The translations under genes were made by a program, and so were the position numbers. A stretch of DNA of 64,000 bases from the NCBI GenBank assembly GCA_028551475.1, contig CM052362.1:23542021-23606020 (forward strand). Reading direction: 5' to 3'. Numbering within the stretch: position 1 is the first letter of the stretch; every line of letters starts with the position of its first letter. The stretch is from Casuarina equisetifolia (taxonomy: Eukaryota > Streptophyta > Magnoliopsida > Fagales > Casuarinaceae). The notes beneath the pieces are model-generated. The model saw only the letters and a list, made by a program, of their open reading frames with translations, was not told the origin of the DNA and searched no databases. Shown in pieces: positions 24,765 through 38,314 of the stretch.

Positions 24765-25214
24765 GTAAGCATACTGGATTCCTTTGTGAACTAAAACCTA
24801 CTGTCGAATTTCAAGATCAAATTCGTTTCGATTCAAAGAATTTCTGCTTTGAATTGGAATTTTTTATCTGAAAATGGCATTCTTATGTTGTAAAGGCTAG
24901 GGCTTTTTTTTACCCCTTTCTCTAATTTGCCCATGATATTTGCTTTGTTATGTGTGTTTTGAGGTTAACATTTATCCAACATCTATTGGGTGTTGCTCAA
25001 AATTTTCGCTTTTCTTCTTTGGATTGATTACGTTAGTGCCTGATTGAGAATGTGTTCTACTGTTATGAGGATGGCTTTTGTATGATGCTGAAAAATTTGA
25101 TAGTCATGTTCTTTTTTCTGTACTACAGATCCCGATTTGTTATCCCCGTTGGTTTAAGTCTGTGAAATTAAATTATGGTCCTTTTTTTCTTTTCCTGACA
25201 AGAAATGGTTGTAG
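24765..25214 (+). other. Predicted 5' UTR intron of the CoaB gene
   Basis: A good donor (GAAG|GTAAGC) at 24765 and an acceptor (TTGTAG|GC) at 25214, ten bases before the ATG at 25225, suggest a leader intron. The ORF that extends upstream of 25225 would then be intronic. Confidence 0.5.
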
Positions 25215-25224
25215 GCATTTTGCA

Positions 25225-28200
25225 ATGGATGTAACAAATGGACAGCGAGTTCCACCAGAAACGCTGGATGCGGCAGTCAAATCATTCTTTGAATCCGCTC
25301 CTCCTCTGAAGGATAGGGAGGAGATCAGTGAAAAGCTGAAGCAATTTGTAGAGAGGAGTTCAGCACTGTCAGGCAAATTCACTTTTTAGTTAATCAGATT
25401 TGCAATTTTATTCCCAACCTTCAATACAGTCCCTTGGATGAGTAAGGGAAATTGGATGTGTGTGGTTTGGAATATTATTTTCAGGAAATGGAAGAGCTAG
25501 GAGGGTTGTTTGTGTGACATCTGGTGGCACAACAGTTCCTTTGGAGCAACGGTGTGTTCGTTTCATTGATAACTTCAGCTCAGGTGGTAGAGGAGCAGCT
25601 TCCACAGAGTATGTCACATTCCACCATATTGAACGGGAAGCCTGAAGTTAACCAGCATTAAACCTTTGCTAACAATATTGATGTGCTGATTATCTTGCAG
25701 ATACTTTATTGAGGCTGGATATGCGGTTATCTTTTTATATCGCAGGTGAATTATTGTCCTACCATCATATATGATCTCCATGAATTAAAAGAGATTTACA
25801 CAGTTGAAAGATGATAATTTTTATGTCTGCTTGCGATATGATTGATCTCGCCTGTATCTTAAGCAGGGGAACCTTCCAGCCTTACTGCAGATCTCTTCCA
25901 GAAGATCCCTTACTTGGATGTTTTGAGATCACTGATGAGTCAAATATTCAAGGTTTGTTTCTTTTGGCCGCAGGGAATATAAATATTATTTTGATGAGTG
26001 GATAAATGTATTTTTTTTCATGCTGGCATACATAGAAACCAGTTGCACTGTAATAAAGGACCTAAATGTGATGAATTGCACATATAATACATGCGTGTGT
26101 TATTGCATCGTGCTAATGAAAATCATTGACCTATCTATAAGACAAATGTTTCTTCATGGGTTTGTTAAATTACGAACCCATGGAATCTACCCTGTGCGCA
26201 CTGTAATAAAGGACCTAAATGTAATGAATTGCGCATATAATACACGCGTGTGTTATTGCATCGTGCTAATGAAAATCATTGACCTATCTATAAGACAAAT
26301 GTTTCTTCATGGGTTTGTTAAATTACGAACCCAGGGAATCTACCCTGTGCTTTGCATGCAGCATTATGAAAATACTAATTCATCAAATTCTCAAGATCAG
26401 TCTTGTAGGACTCATTGATGGTTCCTTTTTAGATGACTGAATTTTGTTTCAAACTCAGTGCGTGAGTCTCATTCAGAAGCAGTGAAGAGGGCCGTCACAA
26501 AGCATCACGCTGTATGAACTATTATATTCATCCATACACATTTTTCTCTTCCCTTTACCCCTGTGTTTCAACTTTTAGCTATAACGTGATGGCTGAAGAT
26601 TTAGTCAATATAATAACGAGCCAGTTGGGCGTTTTATCTTGCAGGCAGTAGCCAAAGGCCACATGTTAAAACTTCCCTTTACAACCATATTTGAGTATCT
26701 TCAGGTTAGCTTCAGTTGATCATTGGTTGTTCTTGTTTACTGCCAAATTATGTGCCTACTTACAAGTCCGTCTATTTCCCTTGATATTTTGCATCAATTT
26801 TTGCAATCACATTTTGTGTCCATCATGGAAATCAGCTTCTCTTTCTCTTTGCCCTCCACATGCTGTGGTTTCTTTGTTAAGTTTCCTATTGGGAGACTTG
26901 TATTTGACAAATCGAGTACCATACCTCGGCATCCAGTGTGGAATGCAGTAACTGCTACCATACGTTGTTAAGGTGGAGAAAAGGTTATATCTATATATTC
27001 AGGAATTATAAGGTTCTGTGATTTGCCTTCAGGTAGGGAGTTCTCCAGTTATAACTTGGTCATGTGGAAATAGGTCTTAAGCTTCTCTTGGACAGTCAAT
27101 AGTTTTGTTTTTTTTTCTATGTAGTATTATTTTTTGGCCCTGTAAGGCATATATTGATCGTATTGAGTCCCTCATCGTGGAAGCTGCTCCTTTTATTTAG
27201 CTACCCTTTCTCTTGTTAACTTTTCCATTTCTTCTGGTACAACAATGGCGTTAAAGTGCCTAGGTAATTTAGACTAGTTTATATTTCTTGTCGTTGGATA
27301 ATTTGCTATCCTATAAACTTGTTGCTGCTCTATTTGATGTTGCTTAAGTGGGCACTGGATTCGGACATGATAGTAGTTCTCCTATGAGCTGACTTCTGGC
27401 CTTTGTATTATGAGCAGATGCTACAAATGGTTGCGGTTTCAATGAGATGTCTTGGGGCAAATGCAATTTTCTATCTTGCAGCTGCAGTTTCAGACTTTTA
27501 TGTTCCTTGGGAGAGCATGGTAAAGATTATATATCGAATTTTTAGCTTTTCAACTATTTTCTTCTGGTTGCATTTGACATTCTAGCAAAAATAGTGTGTA
27601 TCATTTGAAATTTCTAGTTAAAGTGTAGATCTCAAATTTCACCTCTGTTTTTCACATCAATCTCATACTTTTTAGATATTTATTATCCTTTTTATCTCCA
27701 GGTTGTTTTTGACAAGAATAGACATAAATTAAAAAGAATACTTGTTATTCTTGCTAATCTTATCTCACACTTCATTTACAATCATAAATTGGGGTAGAGC
27801 ATGGGATTGTTCCCTGAACTGTCTTGTATAAACAGATTGAAAATCAGTTCCTCTTTATGAACACATCCTATGTAGGTACAACGGGAAGTAAGCTCACCAT
27901 CATTTGTGGTGATAAGCCGAACATTGGAAAATAATGGTGTAGGCTGATTATACAATTCATTTCCTCTTGTTTTAGCATCATCTTGAAGTAGCAACAGAAT
28001 CTTAAGAATAGGGCAGATTTACTCCTGAAGTCTCAATTTCGGTCAAGAAACTTAGAAGATGTCTGTAACTTAAAACCTGTTGTTCTTGTGTGGCTCCTCT
28101 AGTAAGTAACCTGTAACTGCTCTTACAATTTAATCCCACTATTCTGTGGACATGGTTTGATGCTGCAGGTAGAGCATAAGATACAGTCAGGATCTGGCCC

Positions 28201-28750
28201 TTTGGACATGCGACTGGTTCAAGTACCAAAGATGCTCTCAGTGCTGAGGAAAGACTGGGCTCCCATGGCCTTCTGCATATCTTTCAAGGTTAAGTGTTTT
28301 TGTGCCACCAGTTTATTGTACCTTAGATGACTATTAGAAATGAAATATCATTTACTTTTCCCCAGTTTATTATATGTGTAGTTACTGCTCGATCCACCTA
28401 ACTTCCTAACACATCTCTTGGTGTTTCTGTTACGTATAATTGAGAAGTTCCTGCCAGTGAATCTGCTTTTCATGTGGGACTGAATAGTTTTCCTCTGCCT
28501 GACCAAACAGCTGGAGACTGATAAAGAAATTCTTTTAGGGAAGGCTGATGTGGCCCTTAAGAAGTATAAGATGCACATGGTTGTGGCAAACGAGCTTTCG
28601 ACCCGCAAAGATGAGGTTGTAGTTGTCACCGGTAATGAAAAGATAACAGTTCGCCGGGACAAGTCGCAGGTCGGCGATGATGTGGAGAAGCACCTTGTCG
28701 AGCTTCTTGTGGAGAGACATTCAGCTTATCTTGAGAATCCTGACCCATGA
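25225..28750 (+). CDS. Phosphopantothenate--cysteine ligase (CoaB/PPCS), 9 exons
   Basis: Second step from 4'-phosphopantothenate toward coenzyme A: joins cysteine to make phosphopantothenoylcysteine. Exons: 25225-25372, 25485-25608, 25701-25745, 25867-25952, 26459-26511, 26645-26704, 27418-27519, 28169-28288, 28511-28750; together 325 aa in one frame. Diagnostic blocks are [73 protein letters not shown] and [13 protein letters not shown], matching the eukaryotic monofunctional ligase as I recall it from Arabidopsis. Presumed cytosolic; no targeting peptide is seen. Intron 1 has a GC donor (CAG|GCAAAT). Intron 4 holds a 153-bp tandem duplication. The ATG follows a predicted 5' UTR intron. Confidence 0.95.
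26045..26350 (+). repeat. 153-bp tandem duplication within CoaB intron 4
   Basis: Unit 1 is 26045-26197 and unit 2 is 26198-26350, both starting GCACTGTAATAAAGG and ending CCCTGTGC, with about 4 mismatches. It lies wholly inside the intron between exons 4 and 5, so the coding frame is untouched. The high identity indicates a recent event. Confidence 0.95.
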
Positions 28751-29913
28751 TCTTTAGGCTAACAGCTTCAAATAGATGATACACATATGAAACCGAGCTC
28801 ACCAGAGAAGATTTATGGTAGCAAGTCCTCCTTTGCCTTTTCCTAGTGTTAACCATGTTGTTAGATTTACTTGTTTCTTTCGAGCCAAAGAGAAAAAAAG
28901 GAATAAGAAAAACTTAAGCATGTTGTATACTTCAATCGAAAAACGATTGTGAAGTGAGTTCTTGCTTAAGAACTCTTAGTAGCTTATTTATCCAGGAGCA
29001 ACTGTGAACAAGGTGATTTATCTTGAATTTGAAGCAAATAAACCTTCTCTCGGAGTGTGTACCCTGTTACTACCATGCCGTCCTCTTCTTTGGATATTTC
29101 AGTGATTAACTTGCTTAGAGATGGGACTTTTTAACTGTCGGAAGTTCTTTTTAAATCTTTTGCCTTTTGTTTGAAAGTTCACATATATGATATGTCATAT
29201 GGTAAGTGTCACGATACAGTCCCAAATACATGAGAGCCCTAAAAAATATAGTAAATTATTTTGCTCAAAACACATGATTTTCAGTGTTCCTTTGTGTTTA
29301 TGCCCTTCCCAAAAGTGCCTTTGGTAGCAAGCATTAGTACTGAACAGATTGTTCTCTACTGATTTGTGGTAGAGCCACTTTGCCAAGTCCTAGTAAATAT
29401 TGAACTTCCAAATCGGCCAGCAAAGATAAATAAGCTGAGCTGCTTGCTGATTCCAAATGACATGGAAAGCAAGAAAACGAGGATGATTTTACAATACAAC
29501 CTTGAATTAGAAAAAGAGAAAAAAAAAATCTGAGTCAATGAACCAACTGGGTCCAATGGTTTGCCGGTTGGGTCATGGCTATTGTAAGGCAAGCAGCATG
29601 AACCATCCAGCAGGGTCAGCACCAAACAGTAACTGAGTTTTCGACAAAAATATTTTGAAACTAATTGAAGGTCACACCGCCACTAACTAAAAACTAGACT
29701 CATCCTGAAAGCCCAATCCTGTGTGTATTTTTTGTCCGTGCTGTGTGTGAGAGAGGCACCTATTGTAACGGCAATTTCTCATTCATTTCTTTTTAACTAC
29801 AGAGTGAATACAATATCCTTTTCTTATACAATAGAATACATGTATCACCAACAGATATTCTACAATTTAATCTGTAATAAGATGGAGAGATGACAGTAAG
29901 CTAAGCAACTTGC
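28751..29913. other. Convergent 3' region between CoaB and the J-domain gene
   Basis: Holds the 3' UTRs of CoaB (+) and the J-domain gene (-). Short ORFs here have no recognisable content. Confidence 0.5.
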
Positions 29914-32901
29914 CTACAGTGCCTTATCATCATCGGTGTCAAGCTCGAGACCCTCTGCAGCTAAAAGCCGTCTGATAACCTTTTTCTTCTCTTCCTCAGC
30001 TTTCTTTCGCATCAAGTCCCTTTTCTTCAAGACAAGTGTATGCCGCCTAAGAGTGCTGGAGTAGTACTCTTCGGATGCTTTCTTTTCTTTAGCCAGGATT
30101 CTCCTCTCTTCTTCAGGATCAACCTAGAATGCCCCGCATAGGATTTTTAAGAGATAATTGCACTACAAATGTGGCGGATAATGAAGGAACTCTATGGGTA
30201 AAGTGTGAGATGACATAAAGGATCATCACTGAGGTTATTTCTTTCTAATTGGAATTGTTAAGGATTATTATTTTGAGATGCCACCAGAAAATAGATAACT
30301 GTAATATGTAGAATAAGCATAACTTAAGCCCACAGGAATGCACGTAGGTCTATCAGCAAATAGGCTGTTACAGGATAAATATGGCACATTGGTGCATGTG
30401 CTGGAGATATACTTTTAGGTAAATACCTTTGAACGTGAAAGACGACGAGCACGAAGATTCAACTCACGCTGCTGTTGCTCAGCCCATGCTTGAATGGCCA
30501 TATCACCCCGCTGATCAAAAGCTTTTCTCTTTTTCATAAGCCATTCCATCCATGCTTGAGATGCCTAATATTATGGTCAACATGAAACACTGTTAGCAAG
30601 GCAGCTCAGCGGGAATATAATTAACAAAATAAAAATCATTGTCTAATAAAGATTATCTCTAGACAAACAAAAAACTTTGCTTTTATAAAGTAATTAAATA
30701 ACTAAGAAACCGAATGGTCAATCTTAGGCGTTCAAGAGACAAGCTCCACTTGGAGACTGAAGTTTTCAATACAAGTTGGCTGGTGACTAATATAAGAATT
30801 GAACATGAACAATTAAATAAAGCTAAAGCTGGTTATATTTTAGGCCCAAAAGGAAAAAGGTCGACAATGTTTATCCATGGTTTTGATGACAAAAGATATA
30901 CAAAGCATCCCAGTCATATTTCAACTAAGAGTTTAAAATCCTTAGTCGATAACCAATAGGACTATTCATCCGAAGCATAAAGAGACAAAAAGGAAATGCA
31001 CAGAGATACCATAATGGAAATATGAATATAGAGCACCGAATATGTTTAAACTTGGAAGTTTCATATCGTTAAGAAGTTTAAACTATAAAGACAGCATGCA
31101 AAACTAGTTCCACAAGTAACTATACCAAACAAAATTGTTAGAAACCAAAACAAAGGCTTAATAAATCAGACTAATTGAATATGCCAATAACTTTATTGTA
31201 TTACAAATAAAAGAAGAAATTTCATAAGAGAATGAGTTTCCTAATGCATTAATATATGAGAGAGTATTTAATGTTTTATTGATTTTTTTTCCTTGCGAAT
31301 CTTTGAACAATACTATACTCTTCTTATACCATGATGTTTCGCAAATTAAATTTGGTAATCATAATTCATCCATGCAGTATATGTAGTAAAGCTTAGTAAT
31401 TGTCATCACATTTTCCCCAGTCGTAATGCCACTCTTGTCTAACCAGCAGTTTAATATACCCTTCGTACCATTTGAGAAGAAATATGTGTTGACTAGTGAC
31501 ACAACAGCCGCAATGGCTCTTATAGATTAAAGCTCCATCTGGCTTTACCGTGAAACCAGAAAATTTTAAATTCATAAATCATTTATTGGCTCACCCTCAT
31601 TATTAACCTATGATATATAAATCCTTCAGTACTGTTTCTTTTACTTTGTTTCCATGTCCAGACCAGGCTGGAAGTGGAATTGTGCTACAATAGTATTTTA
31701 ATGCAAACAGTAATTTCAGAAGGGATACAGAGAATTATCAACAGAAGATACACAAGGAGGGCAATAAAGAAGTACAAAAGACAACTGAACGCAGTAGAAA
31801 CCGTCAAAATATTCTTGAAAAGAAACCTACGCAATGACAAGTTAAAACATATAATTGAAATTGAAAACCTTATCCGTGTTTCCGAGTAACTACGGGAATC
31901 TGAACTCTTGAATTCTTCAGTGACCGGTAACTGATGTAGATACTAACACATAAAAGTTAAAATCTTACTTTCATTGGGTTGACTCTGTTGTCCATATCAT
32001 ATTGCTTCCGCTTCTCATCATCTATAAGCAACTCATAGGCAGCTTGAATCTTAATGAATCTAGCTTCAGCTGTCTCCCCCTCCTCAAGAGTCCCTCTACC
32101 ATCGTAGACTTGAAAAGGGAAAAAAGACTGGATCAGTAGAGAGCCCAAGAAAAGGGGCAACTCTTAAGCAAACCCCAAGACACAACAGCAAATGGAAACT
32201 AAGTTCAAAATTTAGAATTCGGAACTGAATTCATCATTAAGGACACACCATCTGGATGATAAAATTTAGCCAAGCGTCTGTATGCAACCTTTATCTGCTC
32301 TTCATCGGCATCTCTTTCTAACTCTGTAAAAGAAAATCAAGTAAAGATACCAAAAGGCAAACATGTTACCAAACAGTAGATAAACTCAATCACGCGCAAA
32401 GAATAAAGTCTACAAATATATAAAATCCACTATATTTTAATGGATACAGCTTTAGTTTTTTTTTTTTCCTCAAAATTTTCCTTACTATAATTCCTGCTAG
32501 TTTTCAATTGTCCACATATTCAAAGAGAGATTGAGAATGAAAGATGTACATATAGAAACTATGTGAAAATGTTTTCTTCTCTCTATAGTTTCTTCAATAG
32601 AAACTTAAAACAAAAAAGTTAGCATAAACATAAGAGGATCACCAAGAGTTTCGTAGGGAGATTTCTGATCGGACCGCTTCGACGCCCGAACCAGCGTCCT
32701 CCTCTGGCTCACGCGGAACCATGGCTCAGGCCCACCCGAACCCAAGGAGTCGAACCAGGAAGCGAAAGACGACTGCGACGAGAATCGAGGCTTGCGGTCG
32801 GGGCTTCGAAATGAAACCTTGGCTAGAACACGGTGTCTGCAACACACAATGGAGGAGAAGAAGACCGCGTGCGGCCTACAGATTGTCCTCAGATTGCTCA
32901 T
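29914..32901 (-). CDS. J-domain (DnaJ-like, type C) protein, probably organelle-targeted, 5 exons
   Basis: Hsp70 co-chaperone family. Exons: 32901-32643, 32323-32249, 32108-31969, 30564-30427, 30123-29914, all GT-AG, giving 273 aa. About 80 residues rich in Ser and Arg and poor in acidic residues come first, which fits a plastid or mitochondrial transit peptide. The J-domain then spans exons 1-3: SPYETLELERDADEEQIKVAYRR, the HPD signature in LAKFYHPD, and AAYELLIDDEKRKQYD. The rest is a highly charged helical tail (RARRLSRSKVDPEEERRI, KAEEEKKKVIRRLL) ending in an acidic DTDDDKAL. There is no Gly/Phe linker and no zinc-finger region, so this is a type C (J-domain-only) protein. Its Hsp70 partner and client are unknown. 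Confidence 0.9.
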
Positions 32902-34893
32902 GTTTTTTCCTCAGAGCTGGAGCTCAAATCGCCCAGTCCAAGAGAGATCGAGAACCAATTGTTAGGGTTTCGTTGTTATGCAGCGAATTTTGACTAATTT
33001 GTCGCGATTCTGCTCCTGAGGTTGAAGACGTGAAGGAAGAGAGAGGATTTCCTCACTACCATACATGTAAGAATCTGAGTGAATCTGAATTTTTATGTTT
33101 TTCTCTTCATTGCGAAAATAAAAAGGCTTATATACTCTCTCTTTTTTCTTTTTTTTCGGTTCTTGAGAACAGGAATTTTGTGGACGGTTGGGCTTCCTGT
33201 TCAATGACAGTTGGGAAACTTTATATTTCCCTTTTGCCCATTTCCTCACTTGTGGTATACTATCACATGGAGTTTTAATTCTTGTTCTACTCAAGTTTCC
33301 ATGGCAAAAGGCTCGAGTTGGATGAGTAGAATTGAGGGAAAGAAAAAGAATTGTGCTAAAAAAGCATACACTCCTCTTTAAAATTGATTATTAAAAAAGT
33401 TAAATATATATAGAAAGTTAAAAGTTTTATTTTACTTAAAACTTAAAATTATAGTTTTATTTAAATCATAATTAATATATGCTAGCCACAAGGGTGTGGT
33501 TGAGATGGTTGAAGCTTGTGTGAAATTTTTTACAAAGTAGGGATCTTGGTTTGAAATTTCTTAACGACATTCTTGACTCACATATGGCTATTTCTTACAT
33601 TAAGGGATAGTAACCATAAATGGTGTCAAGGCCAAAACGTGACCTAATTGAGTGACTTGCGACTAGTATCTTCTAGTGTGGGAAACATAGTGGTCTCCAA
33701 CAACCATGGAGACCTAGTTTATGATGGTTTTCCTCACAATCAAGTAGCCTTCCAACCATGGTGACTTTCCTTTGACATTAAGTAACTTTTTTCATAAGTC
33801 TTTCATTCAGAGATTCCAACTTGACATGTAATATTGACTTTGATATTAAATATAAAAAAATTAATTATCACGTCAAGATGGAAAAATATCAATTATCACG
33901 TCAAGATCTTCAAATTTTAGGTAAATTAAGTCTTGTTTCACTTCAATCAAATCAATGCATGAGCCCCTATAGGGTTCCTCGTTGGACTTATTTTAACATA
34001 GGTTTCGATGTGATATTAGAAAAGCTTAACCATTCTCTTTAAACAGATTATTCAAAGAGTTGGACATCCTCCAAATACTTGATGAATATGGAATAGCTTA
34101 TCCTGAAAGTTGGCATTGATGGTAACACTGCCTTATTTTTCAAGTAACAATGATGGCAAAGCTCCATACCCATAGGTTGCATTGAAGAAGCCCTACTTGA
34201 CAAAAGGCACTTTTACCATTATATACAACGTTACCATTCTACCATGTTCTCCTAATTTTAACTCTTCAGTTGACACTTGAGAGGAACATCCTTATTTATC
34301 TCTTTTGCTTTGTCTTATGCTTGCTTTCTCTGTTTATGCTAATGTTTTTTCAGGCCTCAAGGAAAACTCATGTAAAAGTCTTAAAGAGAAGAATTATTAA
34401 ACCCCTAAATTTGTGAAAAGAGTAAATTGTTGTCCTATGAGCATACATACCACTATTCCCATATGCCCGGTGTGTTATGCTTGTTTGTGTGTGTGATTGT
34501 TGTATGATTCTTTAACTTCCAACAATACAGTAACTCATCCGCTCTACAACAAAATTCTTTCTTTTTCTCTTAGAGGAAGTAAAACAAGGAGAGTTTGCAT
34601 CCAATATACCTTAATGATACAGAAATCATCTAAGCCAACATGTTGCCCAAGAAGCACTCATTTCAAGCTTATCTAATACCACAATGCAGACAACATAGCC
34701 TAGAACGTACTTTGCAGGGGATATTACATTCCTGCAGTTCAATATAAACATCACCTTGTGATATATATATTTACATCTTATCAAACTAGAGAAGCTGTTT
34801 TACCAAAAAAAGCAGGGTATTCATTCCCTTTGCAGCTGAGGCGAGAAGTAACTACTACAACCTCTATTTGGTGATTCCAGAAGTAGCTCTAGG
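32902..34893. other. Intergenic region between the J-domain and TGA genes
   Basis: Contains the J-domain gene promoter (its leader includes AAACCCTAAC just upstream of the ATG), a SINE-like element near 33481-33600 and otherwise unremarkable AT-rich DNA. No gene is seen. Confidence 0.5.
33481..33600 (+). mobile_element. Probable old SINE (tRNA-derived head)
   Basis: A Pol III A-box match (TGGTTGAGATG, 33497-33507) is followed about 40 bp later by a decayed B box (GGTTTGAAATTT, 33548-33559), the spacing and phrasing of tRNA-like plant SINE heads. The 3' end and target duplication are not visible, so the limits are approximate. Confidence 0.4.
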
Positions 34894-37800
34894 TTAGGGA
34901 AGGTCTCGAGGACGAGCAGCCCAAAGAGAACTGAGAGCACGAAGACGATGAAAATACTCCCCCAAGGCAAGCAAGCCACGGGCTACTTGGTGGATCGTGA
35001 GGATGCGAGATATCTGCTGCAGAGTTTGTTGTCGAAGGTGATCTGCCTGTTTTTATATGGGCAACAGACAGTAAGGAAAAAAAGTCTGTAATTTATTTGA
35101 AGGTCACTGCAGAAAGAGACATGACAAGTGTTGCAGAAACTCTAAGCACGGAAACCTGGTTCTGACAAATTGGATATTTGTTTCATTATGGTTAGATTCT
35201 TGACAGAGCATCAGCCAACTGAGCTTCAGTTTAATTCCATGGATGGATGAATGATGTAGATTGTTCCACATTATCTAAATTCTGCATAGTAATCCTTTTT
35301 ATATAGAGGAATGATTTCCTTACTCTTAAAGTGAATTTTAGGTAGAAATTAAGTTTTTTAACATAATATTGGAATTCAGTTCAAGGGATGGCATCCCTCG
35401 TGCATGCGCCTGCAGCCCATAGTGGTTTGCAAAGGATTGTATTTCTTTGCAACATGAAACTAGCTGTCCATGTTACCGGTAAGTGAGAATGTTAAGAATG
35501 GTGTGAATTGTTCAAAAGTTATCTAAATCCTGCTTGGAAATCCTCTTTTTATAGGGTATTGAACCTCCTATTCTTAAAGTTGACCTCTCGGTAGAAACTG
35601 GGTTTTCTAACACTTGTCTCTAGGACCCACAGGTCCAGCTGCTCTGTACCCATCTAAGGATTCTTGAAGCCAAGTTTGACTTAACAGAAGCTTTCTTAAC
35701 ACTTGTGGTTAACAAGCTCAAGTGAACTTCAAATTTCTCAGATCAATTAAAAAATCTTCACGGCAATCTGTAATGCATTACCTGGCTCACAAATCCCTCT
35801 AGTGCTTCCAACTTCTCCATTGCGGCAGCCATCTGAGAGCCATAATTTCCTGCATTTACTGTTTGGCCTCCGATGATCTGGGCCAGACTGTGCTGGAGTT
35901 TATCCATTCCTTGTGAGAGGGCATCTTCTGCTTGCTGAGATGACCGTCGGAGGTTTTGTACTCTCAGAACTTGTTCCTCGGACAATGGCTCTAGTTGTGG
36001 CATAAGGACCTAAAAAACAAAATGAGCATTTAGCATCTTCAATCACGCAATCTTAGATCCAAAGAGCTTTAGCATGCATTCAAAATAGTTAATGAAAAAG
36101 AAACTAAAAGGCTTTTAGAAAGTCCATGCACAACTCATGAAGCATCTTATCAAAGTGGCATTTCTAGCTATTTGATGCAGTAAAATTCACATGAATGTGC
36201 TACCAAAATCCATATGTCCTGAATGCTATATTTCGTAGTGCCTTCCAAGTACCATGTTAAAAGAGGAGAAAGTGTGTAATTATGCAAGAAGTTAAAGACT
36301 ACATATTCAGCTTGTGACCAATTTTTGGCAGAACAAGGTCCACTCCCAAGCATGATAATCTTTAATTTCTCCTTTTAGATATATGCAGGAAAAATTAGTT
36401 TTTCCAGATACACAGTCCTAAACGGTTGAAGATGAGGAAGCACAACGATAACTAACAGAGATTATGTAGCTATAGAATCAATGCAAAGAAAGAAACAGTA
36501 ATAAAGAGACAATTATTTCTGATACTAACATATAAGCATTCTTCAAGCACTGAGATTAATGAACTACTTCCTTACATTTAGAAGCTCTGATGGGCGAAAT
36601 CCTCCAATCCACAGGAAAAAACGTTCTGTTGATGTCCTCCACACGCCAGACATCAAATAAAAGACATCAGCCTTTGCAGCATCTGCTTTCATCCGAAAAA
36701 GATTGTGATAATGGTTCAAGCCATTCTCTACAAGGATGTTAAGTTCTATGTCAGAAACATGAGCTTGCAATGCATTTCTCAGCTCAGAAATCTGTCTTTG
36801 CTGCTCTTCAACCCAGTGCGCATATTCCATCTCAAATGCAGCAATGCCTGCAAGATCCAAAGGTGGCACATTTTGATGAACATAAAAGGCTGTATTTACA
36901 AAACTAGAAAAATTGGCCATGAAGTAATAAAAGAGAACCCGTTCCCATGTTGCCCCTTTACAAGCCAATATGACATTCCCACATCATCAGTCTCATAGAA
37001 CCCAATTTATTCAGTAATGGTGGAAAAGAAACTTAAGACTAGGTAAAAGTGAAGCTTTGGTTCTCATCCAAGGAATTGAAACCCAGGTCCAAAAGGTTGG
37101 AACAGATTATAAAGGGCAATCCTAAGAGCAAACTGATCAAATAGCCGGAAATTTATATAGAACATATAGCGTGGGGCAAGTGCTGATAGAGAACAGAAAT
37201 TACTAGCAGTTGGAATCACAAACCTGCATTTGTACTGCCGGAATATCCCGCATGACTAGGATCTACAGAACTGCCCACGTACACTCCCTACAATCAGGCA
37301 TCCAGTGGCTGTTAGATGAATACTAAGTTTCAATGCATGATCGATGAGCAAAGACATTTGCTGGAGGGGGAAAACTGAAAATGTGAACTTCGCCAAACCT
37401 GCTTCCTTGCTCTGTCAAGTTCCTGCTCTAGTTGTGCCAGCTTCAAACGGCTTGTTTCTAACTGCTGAACATAGGCCTATGAAAATAAAGCAAAAGCCAG
37501 AACTTAACGAACTTGAACAAAAATTTGGTGAGCTGGATAAGTCCCAACCATGAAGTTATTACAGGATAAAATTTCTTTTAACCTTCTTTCGCAGACGACT
37601 TTTACGAGCAGCCTCACGGTTTTGTGCCAAGCGTCTCTGTACCTATACATACAGACAGGTATTCACATCAGCAAAATGTTTACGCAAGTAATGGCCTACT
37701 TAAATCAGATATTTATGTTATAAGCACCACCAGGATCAACTGGGGCACCCACTAGGGCCCTAACAAATTCTCATGATCAATCAATAAAAGTAGCAAATAA

Positions 37801-38311
37801 TGTTCAGCACTTGGTAAGGTACATCCTTCCATTCATGTATATCCTATGCACAAAAAATTGCTCTTATAATTTGATCATAAAATGTACTGTGTATAATAGT
37901 ATCATGCATATAACAACAGGATGACAAGGATATATTGCATAACACTATAAATAAGGAAGAGAATGACCATGTTGTGTGGTTTCTTCACCTTGTCGGCAGG
38001 CTTGTTTTCTTCCTGATCATTACTGGAAGGTCCCGCCGAATCATGGGAAATAAATTCAGACTAGCAGATAGATTCAACTATCGTTAGTTTGTTGACTGGA
38101 TAAAATCACTCTAAATCCAAACACAAAGAAATTCAATTTCACGTATCTTCACCTGGTTGTCCAGCCTAGCATCCACTTGTAAAATTGTGGAAACACCTTT
38201 GTTCGGGCCACTATCACCTTTGAAGGCGTCTTCCCACAAGCTAATATGTTGGAAGGGATCATATATACCCATCCTTCTCGTGGTGACAAGTTGAGTTGAT
38301 GCAAAGCTCAT
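34894..38311 (-). CDS. TGA-type bZIP transcription factor (clade III, TGA3/TGA7-like?), 8 coding exons
   Basis: Binds TGACG (as-1-like) elements and partners NPR1-type coactivators in defence signalling. Exons: 38311-38153, 38060-37989, 37642-37583, 37476-37399, 37287-37224, 36847-36576, 36009-35782, 35046-34894; 361 aa. N-terminal TRRMGIYDPFQ and STILQVD motifs precede the basic region VQRRLAQNREAARKSRLRKK, a short zipper (AYVQQLETSRLKLAQLEQEL), and the DOG1 domain (AAFEMEYAHWVEEQ, RFFLWIGGFRPSELLNVL, SSQQAEDALSQGMDKLQ), ending ARGLLALGEYFHRLRALSSL then WAARPRDLP. The two redox cysteines of TGA1 (Cys260/Cys266) are Gln and Ser here (RVQNLRRSSQQAE), which argues against clade I. A leader intron separates a 5' UTR exon from the ATG. 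Family is certain; clade is tentative. Confidence 0.94.
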
Positions 38312-38314
38312 AGC

